A stretch of DNA of 29,232 nucleotides from Spongiibacteraceae bacterium UBA5047 (GCA_002415025.1 DIBR01000057.1:31100-60331), one strand, 5' to 3'. Counted from the first letter of the stretch, positions 15,972 to 24,121 are shown. Numbers and translations: made by a program. The notes: generated by a model from the sequence alone, not told the origin.

Positions 15972-16358
15972 ATGACCACAGCACTTTGGTGTTTGATGAT
16001 CACCGCTCTTATCCCGACAGTACTGGCAGGTACCGGCGGTTATCTCCGTCACAAGGAGCTTGGTAAGGCAGACAACAAAAATCCGCGCGCGCAGTATGCA
16101 CAATCTACTGGCGCGGCCTCACGAGCCTACGCAGCACAGCAAAACGCCTGGGAGGCGCTTATTCTGTTCTCTGCGGCATTGCTGGCCGCCTCGATCTCCG
16201 GCGTAGCCCAGGAAAAAATCGCTGTGGTATCCATGGTGTTTGTAGCCGCGCGTGTGCTGCATGGTGTGTTTTATCTCGCCGACCGCGATGCGCTGCGTTC
16301 GTTGTCCTACTTTGTTGCATTGGGTAGCGTGATTTGTATCTTTATCATGGGCGCGTGA
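15972..16358 (+). CDS. MAPEG family membrane protein
   Basis: 128-residue MAPEG-type protein with four hydrophobic segments. The motif GAASRAYAAQQNAWEALILFSAALLAA (RxxxxQxNxxE/E-like) near residues 48-74 and VVSMVFVAARVLHGVFYLADRD near 85-106 (the ARVLH signature) support the call. An AAAAAGGAACTCACT ribosome site precedes ATG 15972. It lies between the hydrolase and the PHP gene, all on one strand with short gaps. It differs from the MAPEG at 12349-12732 and belongs to the shorter bacterial type with AYAAQQNAWE. Confidence 0.88.
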   Translation: MTTALWCLMITALIPTVLAGTGGYLRHKELGKADNKNPRAQYAQSTGAASRAYAAQQNAWEALILFSAALLAASISGVAQEKIAVVSMVFVAARVLHGVFYLADRDALRSLSYFVALGSVICIFIMGA

Positions 16359-16392
16359 ACCAACACCGTAGTTGAACCTATAAGGACGGCGG

Positions 16393-19062
16393 ATGAAACT
16401 GAGCAGAATACAAATGACCATCCGCCAAACCGGTGCGCTGATATTAATCGGCGCATTAACGCAGCAGGTTTTGGCCGCCTCCGGCCTTGAGCGCAGCTAC
16501 CGCGCCGAGCAAATAAAGGCGGGGTCACTCACGTCATTTGCTCGCGGTGGCATGGATGCAATAGCCGGTACCGGTGACTGGTGGATCAGTGATGGTGAGC
16601 TGTGCGCCGCCGTCAGTGATGTAGACCATGACGCTGGGATTGTTGCCGGCGGTGGCAGTTTGATTGATATCGGCTTTTGTGATCGCCGCGATGACCAGTG
16701 GGCCTACGCCAATGTATTGACCGGGCTTGCCAAGGAAAAAGCCATCCGCGCCCAGCGCATCAGCGCGTATACCGACAAGCGACGAGCGGAAATTACGGTT
16801 GTCGGTGAAGATGAGGGATTGCGTCAAACTTTGCGCTACGTGCTCAGCGACGAGCATCCGGGTGAGCTTGCCCTGTGGGTCGAAGTAGAACGCGTAGCAA
16901 AAGGTCGGGCGGTTCAGCTCAGCGGAATGTTGACCCTGTACCCCAATCGGGCAATGACACCTTACGCCTTGTCCAGCTATTTACCGCAATACAGTCTGGG
17001 CTTTGATCACCCGGAAATTGACCGCAGTAACGTTTTTTCACTGGTCAGGGGGATGATGCCCGCTGACTGGAATATTCTTCTGGGCAGCCATGCCGCCGAG
17101 CCCTCCATCAGTTACGGCGTGCAGCTAAAATCGGCTTATTTGACTGACGCCGACGGTGTTGACCGCAAACTTCCGCAATTTCTGGTTACCCTGCCGCATT
17201 ACAGCCTGCATGGCTGGATGACGCGACCGCTGTGGTTTGATGCCGACAAGCCCGGGCTGCTGCAAATGGCGCAAAGCCAATTGATGGACCTTGATGTCGG
17301 TGAGCGCATGCGCGCGCATTTCCGGATCATGCCGGGTCAGCGAGCCGATGTGGCGGCGGTGACGGATCGCCTGTATGCAGGTGCGACCCTGTCGGGCAGC
17401 GTTAACGTTGCGCCTGTCGTTGTGGATATTAAATCTTCCGAAGGCCTGCCGATAAGCCAGCGGCGGATTACAACGGCTGGCAAGTTCAGCCTGCGCTTGC
17501 CAGCCTCTGTGTCGGGAATTGAACTGACGGCCCGCAGCCCCTGGGGCGAAGCGCTTTCGTCCCGGCTAACCGTTGGCGGCAATACAGTAGATGCCGGTGC
17601 GCTGGTGTTCAAGGAGCGCAGCGGTATCCGGCTGCCCCGGGGCAATGCCATGAAGCTTGTCTTTTATGGTCGTAACGGTACGCCGACTCCCCGGTTGCGG
17701 GACGACCTGCTGAACTTTCGTCGGGCAGGCGAGCCGGTGGAGCATTCATTGGTCAGCAACAATGTGTCGCTCGCGGGCGTTGCCTCCGACCCACAAGTTC
17801 TTTACTTGCCCGCTGGTGATTACCGGGTGTTGGCGACTCGCGGTATCGAGTACGGCGTTACCACTGCCGACTTGCAGGTGAAGCCCGGTGTAATGCAGAA
17901 CCTGAATATTGCGGCGCCACAACGTGAATTGAGCAGCGACTGGGTGTCGGCGGATTTGCATGTTCACGCGAGCGCCAGCTTCGATTCTGCCCTGCCCCTG
18001 AGCGAACAGGTGCGTGCTTTCGCCGCGCAGGGCGCCGATGTGCTGGTGCTGACAGAGCATAACCGTATTGTTGACGGCAGCAGCGTGCCGCAGGCAATGG
18101 GTCTTGGTGATCAGGTGAGTGTTATTGCCGGTTCGGAACTCACGGGGATGTCGCGCACCAGTGAGGCGCCCACTACCATCGGGCACAGTAATATTTTTCC
18201 GCTTACCTATCGTGAGTCGCTTTACGCCGGTGGCATACCGAGGGTTGAGGCAACACGCTTGCGTGGCTTGATTGCGCAAACGCGCTACCGCGCCCCCGAC
18301 GCCATTTTCCAACTGAACCATCCGCGTTCGGCCGATCCGCTCGACGCCGACTCGGCCTTTTTCGACCATCTGTCGCTGGGTAAATCCTTCGAGCCCGGCC
18401 TGCCACTCACACATGCACGCAACCGCAGCCTGCTCGCCAGCGATCCGGCGTCGGGCTTTCGCGATATTGATTTTGACGTAATGGAAGTGCTGAACGGTGC
18501 CGATATGGCAACCTATGCCGCGAGTCGGCGTGACTGGTTTTCCTTGCTGAAGCAGGGCTTGCCGATCAAGGCAGCCGGTAATAGTGACTCGCATAAACTT
18601 GAGAGCGTGGTGGCCGTTCCGCGTAACTATATTCACCTGCCGGGCAGGGGCGTGCCGGTTTCCGAAAGGGAGTTTGCGCGTGCGATCCGCGAGGGCAGAA
18701 TGTATTTCACCACCGGCCCGTTGATGGAGGTGGCTCTTGGTACCGGGAAATTGGGTGACACCATCGCCGGCGGCGAGCACCGGCTTAAAGTCATGCCGCG
18801 CGCCGCATCGTGGGTCGGGCTGGATACACTGCGAATCTACCTGAATGGCCGTGTGTGGAAAGAGCAAAAAATATCGGCCAACACACTTTATTCAGACAGT
18901 ATTCATATTGAGCGTGATAGTGTATTAAATGTTGAGCTGAGCGGGCCGGTTACGGCATTATATCGCGAAGTGTTGCCCGGATTCGAACCGCTTGCCTTGA
19001 GCAATCCGATTTATATAGACGCTGACGGTGATGGCCACTGGCAGCCACCGGGTGTTCCTTAG
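16393..19062 (+). CDS. Large exported PHP-domain metallohydrolase, CehA/McbA family
   Basis: 889 residues with a signal peptide (hydrophobic core LILIGALTQQVLA, cleavage near AASG at about 29). The first 500 residues form a beta-rich N-terminal region with no motif I can name, except an Ig-like or carboxypeptidase-regulatory-like stretch near 340-400. The PHP phosphoesterase domain begins at about 515 with D521-L-H-V-H525; metal-binding elements VLVLTEHNRI, GHSNIFP, QLNHPR and AAGNSDSHKL follow. CehA/McbA proteins include carbaryl hydrolases and other phosphatase- or esterase-like enzymes; this one's substrate is unknown. The start has AAGGACGGCGG upstream and lies 34 bases from the MAPEG stop. 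Confidence 0.85.
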   Translation: MKLSRIQMTIRQTGALILIGALTQQVLAASGLERSYRAEQIKAGSLTSFARGGMDAIAGTGDWWISDGELCAAVSDVDHDAGIVAGGGSLIDIGFCDRRDDQWAYANVLTGLAKEKAIRAQRISAYTDKRRAEITVVGEDEGLRQTLRYVLSDEHPGELALWVEVERVAKGRAVQLSGMLTLYPNRAMTPYALSSYLPQYSLGFDHPEIDRSNVFSLVRGMMPADWNILLGSHAAEPSISYGVQLKSAYLTDADGVDRKLPQFLVTLPHYSLHGWMTRPLWFDADKPGLLQMAQSQLMDLDVGERMRAHFRIMPGQRADVAAVTDRLYAGATLSGSVNVAPVVVDIKSSEGLPISQRRITTAGKFSLRLPASVSGIELTARSPWGEALSSRLTVGGNTVDAGALVFKERSGIRLPRGNAMKLVFYGRNGTPTPRLRDDLLNFRRAGEPVEHSLVSNNVSLAGVASDPQVLYLPAGDYRVLATRGIEYGVTTADLQVKPGVMQNLNIAAPQRELSSDWVSADLHVHASASFDSALPLSEQVRAFAAQGADVLVLTEHNRIVDGSSVPQAMGLGDQVSVIAGSELTGMSRTSEAPTTIGHSNIFPLTYRESLYAGGIPRVEATRLRGLIAQTRYRAPDAIFQLNHPRSADPLDADSAFFDHLSLGKSFEPGLPLTHARNRSLLASDPASGFRDIDFDVMEVLNGADMATYAASRRDWFSLLKQGLPIKAAGNSDSHKLESVVAVPRNYIHLPGRGVPVSEREFARAIREGRMYFTTGPLMEVALGTGKLGDTIAGGEHRLKVMPRAASWVGLDTLRIYLNGRVWKEQKISANTLYSDSIHIERDSVLNVELSGPVTALYREVLPGFEPLALSNPIYIDADGDGHWQPPGVP

Positions 19063-19195
19063 AGCGCACCGGGTTATATAACGTAAGGCGCGGCTAAGCT
19101 TATTCGTTTCATTTGGGTGATATTGCACAGAAACCTTGCAAAGCTCCGCCTACACTGGCATCAAAACGGTTTATTCAATCAGGGGAATCCATTCT

Positions 19196-19858
19196 ATGAA
19201 AACTCAATGGGCTGTTCGTTTGGCAACAGTTGCACTCTCGTTGGCGGTTGCCGCCTGTACTATCGATCCTTACACAGGTGAGAAGAAAACCAGTAATACG
19301 GCCAAAGGCGCCGGACTGGGTGCTCTTGCGGGTGCCGCCATTGGCGCTGCGACCGCAGGCAAGGACAAGAACAAGGCTATTAAGCAGGGCGCCTTGGCGG
19401 GTGCTGCGGTGGGCGCCGGTGCCGGCTACTACATGGATACGCAGGAAGCCAAATTGCGCCAGCGCCTCGAAGCGACCGGTGTTCGCGTTGAGCGTATCGG
19501 CGATACGATCAAGTTGATCATGCCCGGTAATATTACCTTCGACACTAGCAGCAGCTCGCTCAAGCCTTCGTTCACCGATGTGCTGAACAGCGTGGTAGAG
19601 GTCGTGCGTGAATTCGATAAAACCTTGCTGCAGATCAACGGCTACACCGACTCGACCGGTAGCTTTGAATACAACCAGCAGTTGTCTGAACAGCGGGCAC
19701 AAAGTGTTGCGCGTCACTTCCTGAACAACGGTATTGCCGCCAGCCGTGTGCGCACTGCAGGCATGGGTCCGCGTGATCCGGTTGCCAGCAACGACAGCCC
19801 GGCCGGCCGTTCGCAAAACCGTCGGGTTGAGCTGAGCCTGATCCCCACGGGCCAGTAA
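19196..19858 (+). CDS. OmpA-family lipoprotein with glycine zipper (YiaD-like)
   Basis: 220-residue lipoprotein: lipobox AVAAC with Cys21, a glycine-zipper segment GAGLGALAGAAIGAATAG (about 37-54) and GALAGAAVGAGAGYY, then an OmpA C-terminal peptidoglycan-binding domain (about 100-216) with GNITFDTSSSSLKP, INGYTDSTG and QLSEQRAQSVARHFLNNGI and the closing SQNRRVELSLIP. It probably links the outer membrane to peptidoglycan. The open frame reaches 19136, but ATG 19196 has AGGGGAATCC upstream and supplies the lipoprotein signal. Its apparent terminator lies inside the start of the next gene. Confidence 0.92.
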   Translation: MKTQWAVRLATVALSLAVAACTIDPYTGEKKTSNTAKGAGLGALAGAAIGAATAGKDKNKAIKQGALAGAAVGAGAGYYMDTQEAKLRQRLEATGVRVERIGDTIKLIMPGNITFDTSSSSLKPSFTDVLNSVVEVVREFDKTLLQINGYTDSTGSFEYNQQLSEQRAQSVARHFLNNGIAASRVRTAGMGPRDPVASNDSPAGRSQNRRVELSLIPTGQ

Positions 19859-19861
19859 TTG

Positions 19862-20347
19862 ATGCCTCGTTATCGTGTTAAGCCGCTCGTGAAAACGGGC
19901 GGCTTTTTTATTGCGCTTGTTGCCCTGCTGGCTGTCAGCGGTTGCGCCTTGCTGCGCGATGCCGCCAAGCCGGAAGTCACGCTGACCTCGGTGTCTTTTG
20001 GCGGTTCCAGCGGGCTGACCCAGTTAATCAATCTTGGCGTAAAGGTACGCAACCCCAATGGTTTTGCCCTCAACTTTAACCGGCTGAATTATCGGATTTT
20101 TCTGGAAGACAGTGAGGTGGCTTCGGGCCGTCGCGGTGAGCCATTGTCGATTGCTGCGAATGATAGCGCCAGTTTTACGGTGCCGGTTGAATTAAATTTG
20201 CTGAGTGGTTTGTCGCTGGCGGAAAAGCTGATGCGAAGTCCGAAGAACGAATTGGCTTACCGTCTGGAAGTAGACGCGGATGTCGCCAATTTCGGTTTGG
20301 GCCTGATGACGATGCGCAAAGAATCGAAAATCAAATTAAGCCAGTGA
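19862..20347 (+). CDS. WHy/LEA-2 domain lipoprotein
   Basis: 161-residue lipoprotein. A hydrophobic signal ends in the lipobox LAVSGC (Cys28), followed by a WHy/LEA-type-2 beta-sandwich: EVTLTSVSFGG, GVKVRNPNGFALNFNRLNYRIFLEDSEVASG and DSASFTVPVELN. Such domains occur in desiccation and stress proteins; function here is unknown. ATG 19862 is three bases after the upstream stop, with a TTG one codon earlier. An in-frame GTG at 19889 would also leave a usable signal (Cys19). The first 16 codons coincide with a perfect rho-independent terminator, so expression as the second gene would need readthrough or its own promoter. Confidence 0.8.
   Translation: MPRYRVKPLVKTGGFFIALVALLAVSGCALLRDAAKPEVTLTSVSFGGSSGLTQLINLGVKVRNPNGFALNFNRLNYRIFLEDSEVASGRRGEPLSIAANDSASFTVPVELNLLSGLSLAEKLMRSPKNELAYRLEVDADVANFGLGLMTMRKESKIKLSQ
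19880..19909 (+). terminator. Intrinsic terminator inside the WHy lipoprotein start
   Basis: 11-bp stem AAGCCGCTCGT/ACGGGCGGCTT (one G-U pair) closed by a GAAA tetraloop, then TTTTTT. It is an ideal terminator for the OmpA gene, yet it lies within codons 7-16 of the following ORF. Confidence 0.85.
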
Positions 20348-20361
20348 CGTTCAAATTGCTT

Positions 20362-20397
20362 GCGTAAAAAAACCGCCCTCAGGCGGTTTTTTTACGC
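20362..20397. terminator. Bidirectional terminator shared by WHy lipoprotein and parA
   Basis: Perfect inverted repeat: arms GCGTAAAAAAACCGCC and its complement, 16 bp each, around the loop CTCA. It ends transcripts from both sides. The minus-strand parA TGA (20379-20381) lies in the loop, so one arm encodes the last ParA residues. Confidence 0.92.
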
Positions 20398-21179
20398 TTG
20401 TGCTTTTTGCTGTTGTCTTCCAGGTCTGCGTGAATGGCCAGTAGTTGCTGGGTCAGCTTGTGCGATTGCGCCATATAGATCAGCGGGGTCTGCCGGGTGC
20501 GGGACTCTTTCATTTTTACCGAACTGCTCAAAAAGGTATCGAACAGGGGCAGGCCCATGTCGGTGAGTTCTTCGGTAAGCTGCTGAGGTAATGAGGCTTG
20601 TACCTGAAACTGGTTGACCACGACGCCTTCGAGAGTCAGGTTCGGGTTGTGGTCCTCGCGAATTTCCGCAACGGTTTCCAGCAGCCCCATCAATGCGCCG
20701 GAAGAAAAGCTGTCGCAATCGAAGGGAATGAGCAGTGAATCGGCGGCAATCAGGGCAGAGCGGCTGTAAAAATTCAGCGCGGGCGGCGTATCGATGTAGA
20801 TATGCTCGTATTCGCCGCTGAGGTTTTCCAGGGCATCGCGCAGTTTGTAGATTTTGTGGCGCGATTCCAGATCGCGTTCAATGCTGGCCAGCTCGGGATT
20901 GGACGGCATCAGAAACAGGTTTTCAAATTCCGTGTTGTAGATGAAGTCTTTGGGTTCCTTGCCCTTGCCGAAGAAAGACAGCTTTTGCCGGAAAAAGTCG
21001 GCAGCGTTGTCGGTCAGTTCGCGAAACTGTGCCCCAATCAGGTACTCACTGCTGTTGCCCTGTACATCAAGGTCAATAACGAGAGTTTTGTAGCCTTTCC
21101 AGGCGCTGATTGCCGCAAGATTACAGGTGATGCTGGTTTTGCCAACACCCCCTTTCTGGTTAAAAACAACTCTTTTCAT
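20379..21179 (-). CDS. ParA family ATPase, orphan
   Basis: 266-residue deviant Walker-A ATPase of the ParA/MinD group. The P-loop is KGGVGKT at residues 9-15 (NQKGGVGKTSITCNLA), the Walker-A' Asp segment TLVIDLDVQGNSS is near 33-45, and Walker B is HIYIDTPPALNF near 130-141. ATG 21179 gives the standard MKRVVFNQKGG start; a TTG two codons upstream is possible. No parB or parS is next to it, so chromosome-type segregation is not implied; orphan ParAs position other cargo such as cellulose-synthesis or chemotaxis complexes. The basic tail KKHKRKKTA is partly encoded by the terminator. Confidence 0.9.
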   Translation of the reverse strand: MKRVVFNQKGGVGKTSITCNLAAISAWKGYKTLVIDLDVQGNSSEYLIGAQFRELTDNAADFFRQKLSFFGKGKEPKDFIYNTEFENLFLMPSNPELASIERDLESRHKIYKLRDALENLSGEYEHIYIDTPPALNFYSRSALIAADSLLIPFDCDSFSSGALMGLLETVAEIREDHNPNLTLEGVVVNQFQVQASLPQQLTEELTDMGLPLFDTFLSSSVKMKESRTRQTPLIYMAQSHKLTQQLLAIHADLEDNSKKHKRKKTA

Positions 21180-21283
21180 TTCCAATCGCCCATCGGTGTT
21201 TGTGTGACCCTTCCCGCTGGTATCCGCGAGGGTCTCTCCGAGGGCGCAATCCTACCAGCCTGCGGGCTTGGGCACCATTACAG

Positions 21284-21544
21284 CTAGGCCTTGTTCTTGT
21301 TCATCCATTGGCCCGAGTGCAATACACCGAACAGAAATACCAGCACATAGCCGGCCAGTGCGCTGTTGTTGGGGTCGGCCTGAATCTGCTTGCGAAACAC
21401 AATGCATTCAACACTGTGGGCGATAACCAGCAGGGCGGCGATGCCGGTTATCCAGGGTGCGGCCGCGCCAAAGGGGGTGATCAGATTGATAATGGCCGCG
21501 ATCCAGAACCCCAGTGTTACTACCTTGCCGAGTGTATTTCCCAT
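21284..21544 (-). CDS. DUF1145 membrane protein (YhhL-like)
   Basis: 86-residue inner-membrane protein of the DUF1145/YhhL family with hydrophobic helices near 5-24, 28-46 and 64-80 and the family end YVLVFLFGVLHSGQWM. An upstream in-frame ATG at 21553 would sit directly on the AAAAAGGA ribosome site, so ATG 21544, eight bases after it, is the better start. It is divergent from the YhhN-type gene; in enterobacteria yhhL and yhhN are also neighbours. Function unknown. Confidence 0.8.
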   Translation of the reverse strand: MGNTLGKVVTLGFWIAAIINLITPFGAAAPWITGIAALLVIAHSVECIVFRKQIQADPNNSALAGYVLVFLFGVLHSGQWMNKNKA

Positions 21545-21638
21545 GATGTGCATCCTTTTTTTATTGGGTTGTTATGCCGTGCTGCATAGTAAACAATATT
21601 GGCCAATCTGCCCAATGGGCTGTACAGGAATTCACATT

Positions 21639-22271
21639 ATGCTGCCGATTTTGCTCTGTCTGGTTTCAGTATCTTTACTGCTGGTATTCGAGAAGCGGGG
21701 CATCGTGCGCGCCGAGTGGCTGTTCAAGCCGCTGGCGGCTGCCGCATTCATCTGGGCAGGGTTAGCCTGGGGCGGGCTGGACTCCGATTTTGGTCGTTGG
21801 GTTGTTCTGGGGCTGGTGCTCTGTATGGCTGGCGACGTGTTGTTGATTCCCAAAGGGCAGGGCCCCGCGTTTTTGGGAGGCATGCTGGCCTTTTTGCTGG
21901 GGCATCTCGCCTACGCTGTTGCCTTTGTGCAGTTGGCGGTGGCCTACCAGGCACTGGCGGCGGCCGTTGTCGGTATGGCACTGGTGACCTATCTGGTACT
22001 GCGCTGGCTTTGGCCCTTTTTAAACGCTCAGTTCAAGGTGGCGGTAGGCGCCTATATTCTGGTTATTTCTGCCATGGTTTGCCTTTCCGTCGCCGTCTAT
22101 TTCGCAGGTGCCAGTTGGCTGATCCCTTTGGGTGCCATTGCTTTTGCCGTGTCGGATCTGGCCGTTGCCCGCAATCGCTTTGTCGCGCCGGGCTTTGATA
22201 ACAGGGTGTGGGGGCTGCCCCTGTATTTCGGTTCGCAGCTGGTGATTGCTGCCTCAGTCGCTACGGTTTAA
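21639..22271 (+). CDS. YhhN family membrane protein (lysoplasmalogenase-like)
   Basis: 210-residue inner-membrane protein with about eight hydrophobic helices. Family features are WVVLGLVLCMAGDVLLIP near 62-79, GGMLAFLLGHLAYAVAF near 86-102 and the end AIAFAVSDLAVARNRF...WGLPLYFGSQLVIAAS; the Asp residues in MAGDVLL and VSDLAVA are those implicated in activity of the TMEM86/YhhN lysoplasmalogenases. Start ATG 21639 (MLPILL) follows ACAGGAATTCACATT. The open frame extends far upstream over DUF1145, which is clearly not coding there. Confidence 0.85.
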   Translation: MLPILLCLVSVSLLLVFEKRGIVRAEWLFKPLAAAAFIWAGLAWGGLDSDFGRWVVLGLVLCMAGDVLLIPKGQGPAFLGGMLAFLLGHLAYAVAFVQLAVAYQALAAAVVGMALVTYLVLRWLWPFLNAQFKVAVGAYILVISAMVCLSVAVYFAGASWLIPLGAIAFAVSDLAVARNRFVAPGFDNRVWGLPLYFGSQLVIAASVATV

Positions 22272-22287
22272 TTCGTCGGGAGTTTTT

Positions 22288-22914
22288 ATGTACACAGGCA
22301 TCGTGCACGGCGCCTATACCTTGTGTGGACTGCAGCAGAAGCCCGGTCTCAGTCAGTTGACCATGAGCCTGAATGACGAGCTGGTAAGCGGTTTGGCAAT
22401 CGGTGCCAGTGTCGGTTTGAACGGCGTCTGTATGACAGTGACGGCAATCGATGGCCACAAAGTCCATTTTGATGCGATGCAGGAAACCCTGTCCCTGACG
22501 ACCTTGGGGAATCTCGCGGTGGGAGACAGGGTGAATGTTGAGCGATCGGCCAGCCAGGGGGCCGAGATTGGCGGTCATCTCATTTCCGGTCATGTGGACG
22601 GTATGGCCGAACTGGTTGCCCTGGAGCAGCCGGAGAACAACTGCACCATGACCTTTCAGTTGCCGCCGGCGCTGACCAAGTACGTGTTTAAAAAAGGTTT
22701 TATCGGTTTACACGGGTGCAGCCTGACCGTGGCTGACATGGATAAAGCGAGCGCCCGGTTCTCGGTGTGCCTGATACCGGAGACCCTGCGTGTGACCAAT
22801 CTGTCGGATTTGAGCGTGGGTGACTGCGTCAATATTGAAGTGGACCGGCAGACCCAGGTCATTGTGGACACAGTGGAGCGGGTGCTGGCAGAGCGGTTTG
22901 CAAACGAATCGTAG
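22288..22914 (+). CDS. ribE: Riboflavin synthase, alpha subunit (E. coli RibC type)
   Basis: 208-residue cytoplasmic enzyme that dismutates two 6,7-dimethyl-8-ribityllumazine to riboflavin. It has two lumazine-binding repeats. The first starts MYTGIV and contains GLNGVCMTVTAI, FDAMQETLSLTTLG and EIGGHLISGHVDG; the second has KGFIGLHGCSLTV, SVCLIPETLRVTNL and VNIEVDRQTQVIVDTVERVL. Closely similar to E. coli RibC rather than to operon-type RibE. It starts at ATG 22288 after CGGGAG, 16 bases past the YhhN stop. The stop TAG is part of a REP-like palindrome. No other rib gene is nearby; whether this is the only copy cannot be seen. Confidence 0.93.
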   Translation: MYTGIVHGAYTLCGLQQKPGLSQLTMSLNDELVSGLAIGASVGLNGVCMTVTAIDGHKVHFDAMQETLSLTTLGNLAVGDRVNVERSASQGAEIGGHLISGHVDGMAELVALEQPENNCTMTFQLPPALTKYVFKKGFIGLHGCSLTVADMDKASARFSVCLIPETLRVTNLSDLSVGDCVNIEVDRQTQVIVDTVERVLAERFANES

Positions 22915-22940
22915 GCCCGAATAAGCGCAGCGTTTCGGGC
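22911..22940. repeat. REP-like palindrome overlapping the ribE stop
   Basis: GTAGGCCCGAATAAGCGCAG-type element, arms GCCCGAA (22915-22921) and TTCGGGC (22934-22940). It is nearly identical to the second hairpin of the REP clusters at 6503-6532 and 6701-6730, showing a dispersed family. Its first bases form the ribE stop codon. Confidence 0.8.
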
Positions 22941-22951
22941 GTTCTTACTAA

Positions 22952-22979
22952 AAAGGGGCCACCAATCGGCGGCCCCTTT
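22952..22979. terminator. Bidirectional terminator between ribE and NMO genes
   Basis: 9-bp stem AAAGGGGCC/GGCCCCTTT with a 10-base loop, A-rich on the left and T-rich on the right, between convergent genes. Confidence 0.8.
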
Positions 22980-22996
22980 ACGTGCAAAACGTGTGC

Positions 22997-24121
22997 TTAA
23001 CCTTCCAATTGCGCCGTTACTTTTTCGTAGGCATCGGCGTATTCATTCAACAGACGCATCACCACGCCACGGGTAGATTCCACGGTGTTGATCTGTCCGA
23101 CTACCTGACCGACGGGGTTAAACGCGACTTTCTGGGTGTTGCCTACACCGGCGTATTTCGCGGTGCGACGGATGCCATCGCCCGATACCAGACCCTGCAA
23201 AGGCATGCCCAGCGGTTTGGGGTTTTCCGGGGCTTCCCAGGCTTCGGTCCAGTCGTTTTTCAGCATGCGGCAGGGTTTGCCAGTCCATGAGCGTGAGCGC
23301 ACGGTGTCTTCGCTGCTGGCTTTGAGCAGGGATTCTTTCTGGGCCGGTTCGGCATGGGCTTCTTCTACCGTCAGCCACAGTGAACCGCTCCAGACGCCAG
23401 CGCAGCCCAGTGCCATGGCCGCCAGCATTTGCTGGCCGGTACCGATGCCGCCAGCCGCTAATACCGGGGTGCCTTCAGCGGCCGCTACCGCCTGGGGCCA
23501 GAATACAATTGAGCCAACATCGCCGGTGTGACCGCCACCTTCGCCGCCCTGGGCGACAATAAAGTCGAGGCCGGCTTCAACGTGCGAGCGCACCTGCTTG
23601 ACCTTGCCACACAGTGCCCCCACCAGTCGGCCGCTGTCCTGAATCATTTTGACCTTGTCGGCCGGCGGGGTGCCGAGCGCGTTGGCAATCATCACGCACT
23701 TCTTGCGGGTCAACGCTTCTTCGAGCAAGGGTGTGGCGGTGGCTTCGGTCCAGCCGAGCAGGCCCATGCTGGTTGTACCGTCTTCCCAGGCAGGTACGCC
23801 GTGGTCGGCCAGCAGCTTCTGGGCGAAATCGATGTGCTCCTGGGGAACCATTTTTGTGAGCTGGTCTTCCAGTTCTTCGGGTGACATATCACCCATGCCT
23901 TCGTACTTTTGGGGAATAACAATGTCTACGCCGTAGGGCTTGTCGCCGATATGCTCGTCGATCCAGTCCAGTTCTTCCTTTAGCTGTTCGCGGGTGAAGC
24001 CCACAGCGCCGAGTACGCCGATACCGCCGGCCTTGCTGACAGCAACCACGACATCGCGGCAGTGGGTGAAGGCGAATATCGGGTGCTCAATACCCAGTTT
24101 GTCGCAGAGTTCGGAACGCAT
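22997..24121 (-). CDS. Nitronate monooxygenase family protein
   Basis: 374-residue FMN-dependent TIM-barrel protein of the nitronate monooxygenase/2-nitropropane dioxygenase family. N-terminal GIEHPIFAFTHCRDVVVAVSKAGGIGVLG, the FMN-binding FIVAQGGEGGGHTGD with the conserved His of the GGH motif, VLAAGGIGTGQQMLAAMALGCAGVWSGS and the RMLKNDWTEAWE region are family features. An insertion around residues 55-120 (PQKYEGMGDMSPEELEDQL) is found in a subgroup of larger members. The usual role is detoxifying nitronates such as propionate-3-nitronate; the actual substrate is unknown. ATG 24121 is the natural family start. Confidence 0.85.
   Translation of the reverse strand: MRSELCDKLGIEHPIFAFTHCRDVVVAVSKAGGIGVLGAVGFTREQLKEELDWIDEHIGDKPYGVDIVIPQKYEGMGDMSPEELEDQLTKMVPQEHIDFAQKLLADHGVPAWEDGTTSMGLLGWTEATATPLLEEALTRKKCVMIANALGTPPADKVKMIQDSGRLVGALCGKVKQVRSHVEAGLDFIVAQGGEGGGHTGDVGSIVFWPQAVAAAEGTPVLAAGGIGTGQQMLAAMALGCAGVWSGSLWLTVEEAHAEPAQKESLLKASSEDTVRSRSWTGKPCRMLKNDWTEAWEAPENPKPLGMPLQGLVSGDGIRRTAKYAGVGNTQKVAFNPVGQVVGQINTVESTRGVVMRLLNEYADAYEKVTAQLEG

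Noticed and set aside
17746..18867. 373-codon minus-strand frame
   Set aside because: It lies wholly inside the PHP protein gene, whose plus-strand frame has signal peptide and metal motifs; composition is that of an antisense shadow.
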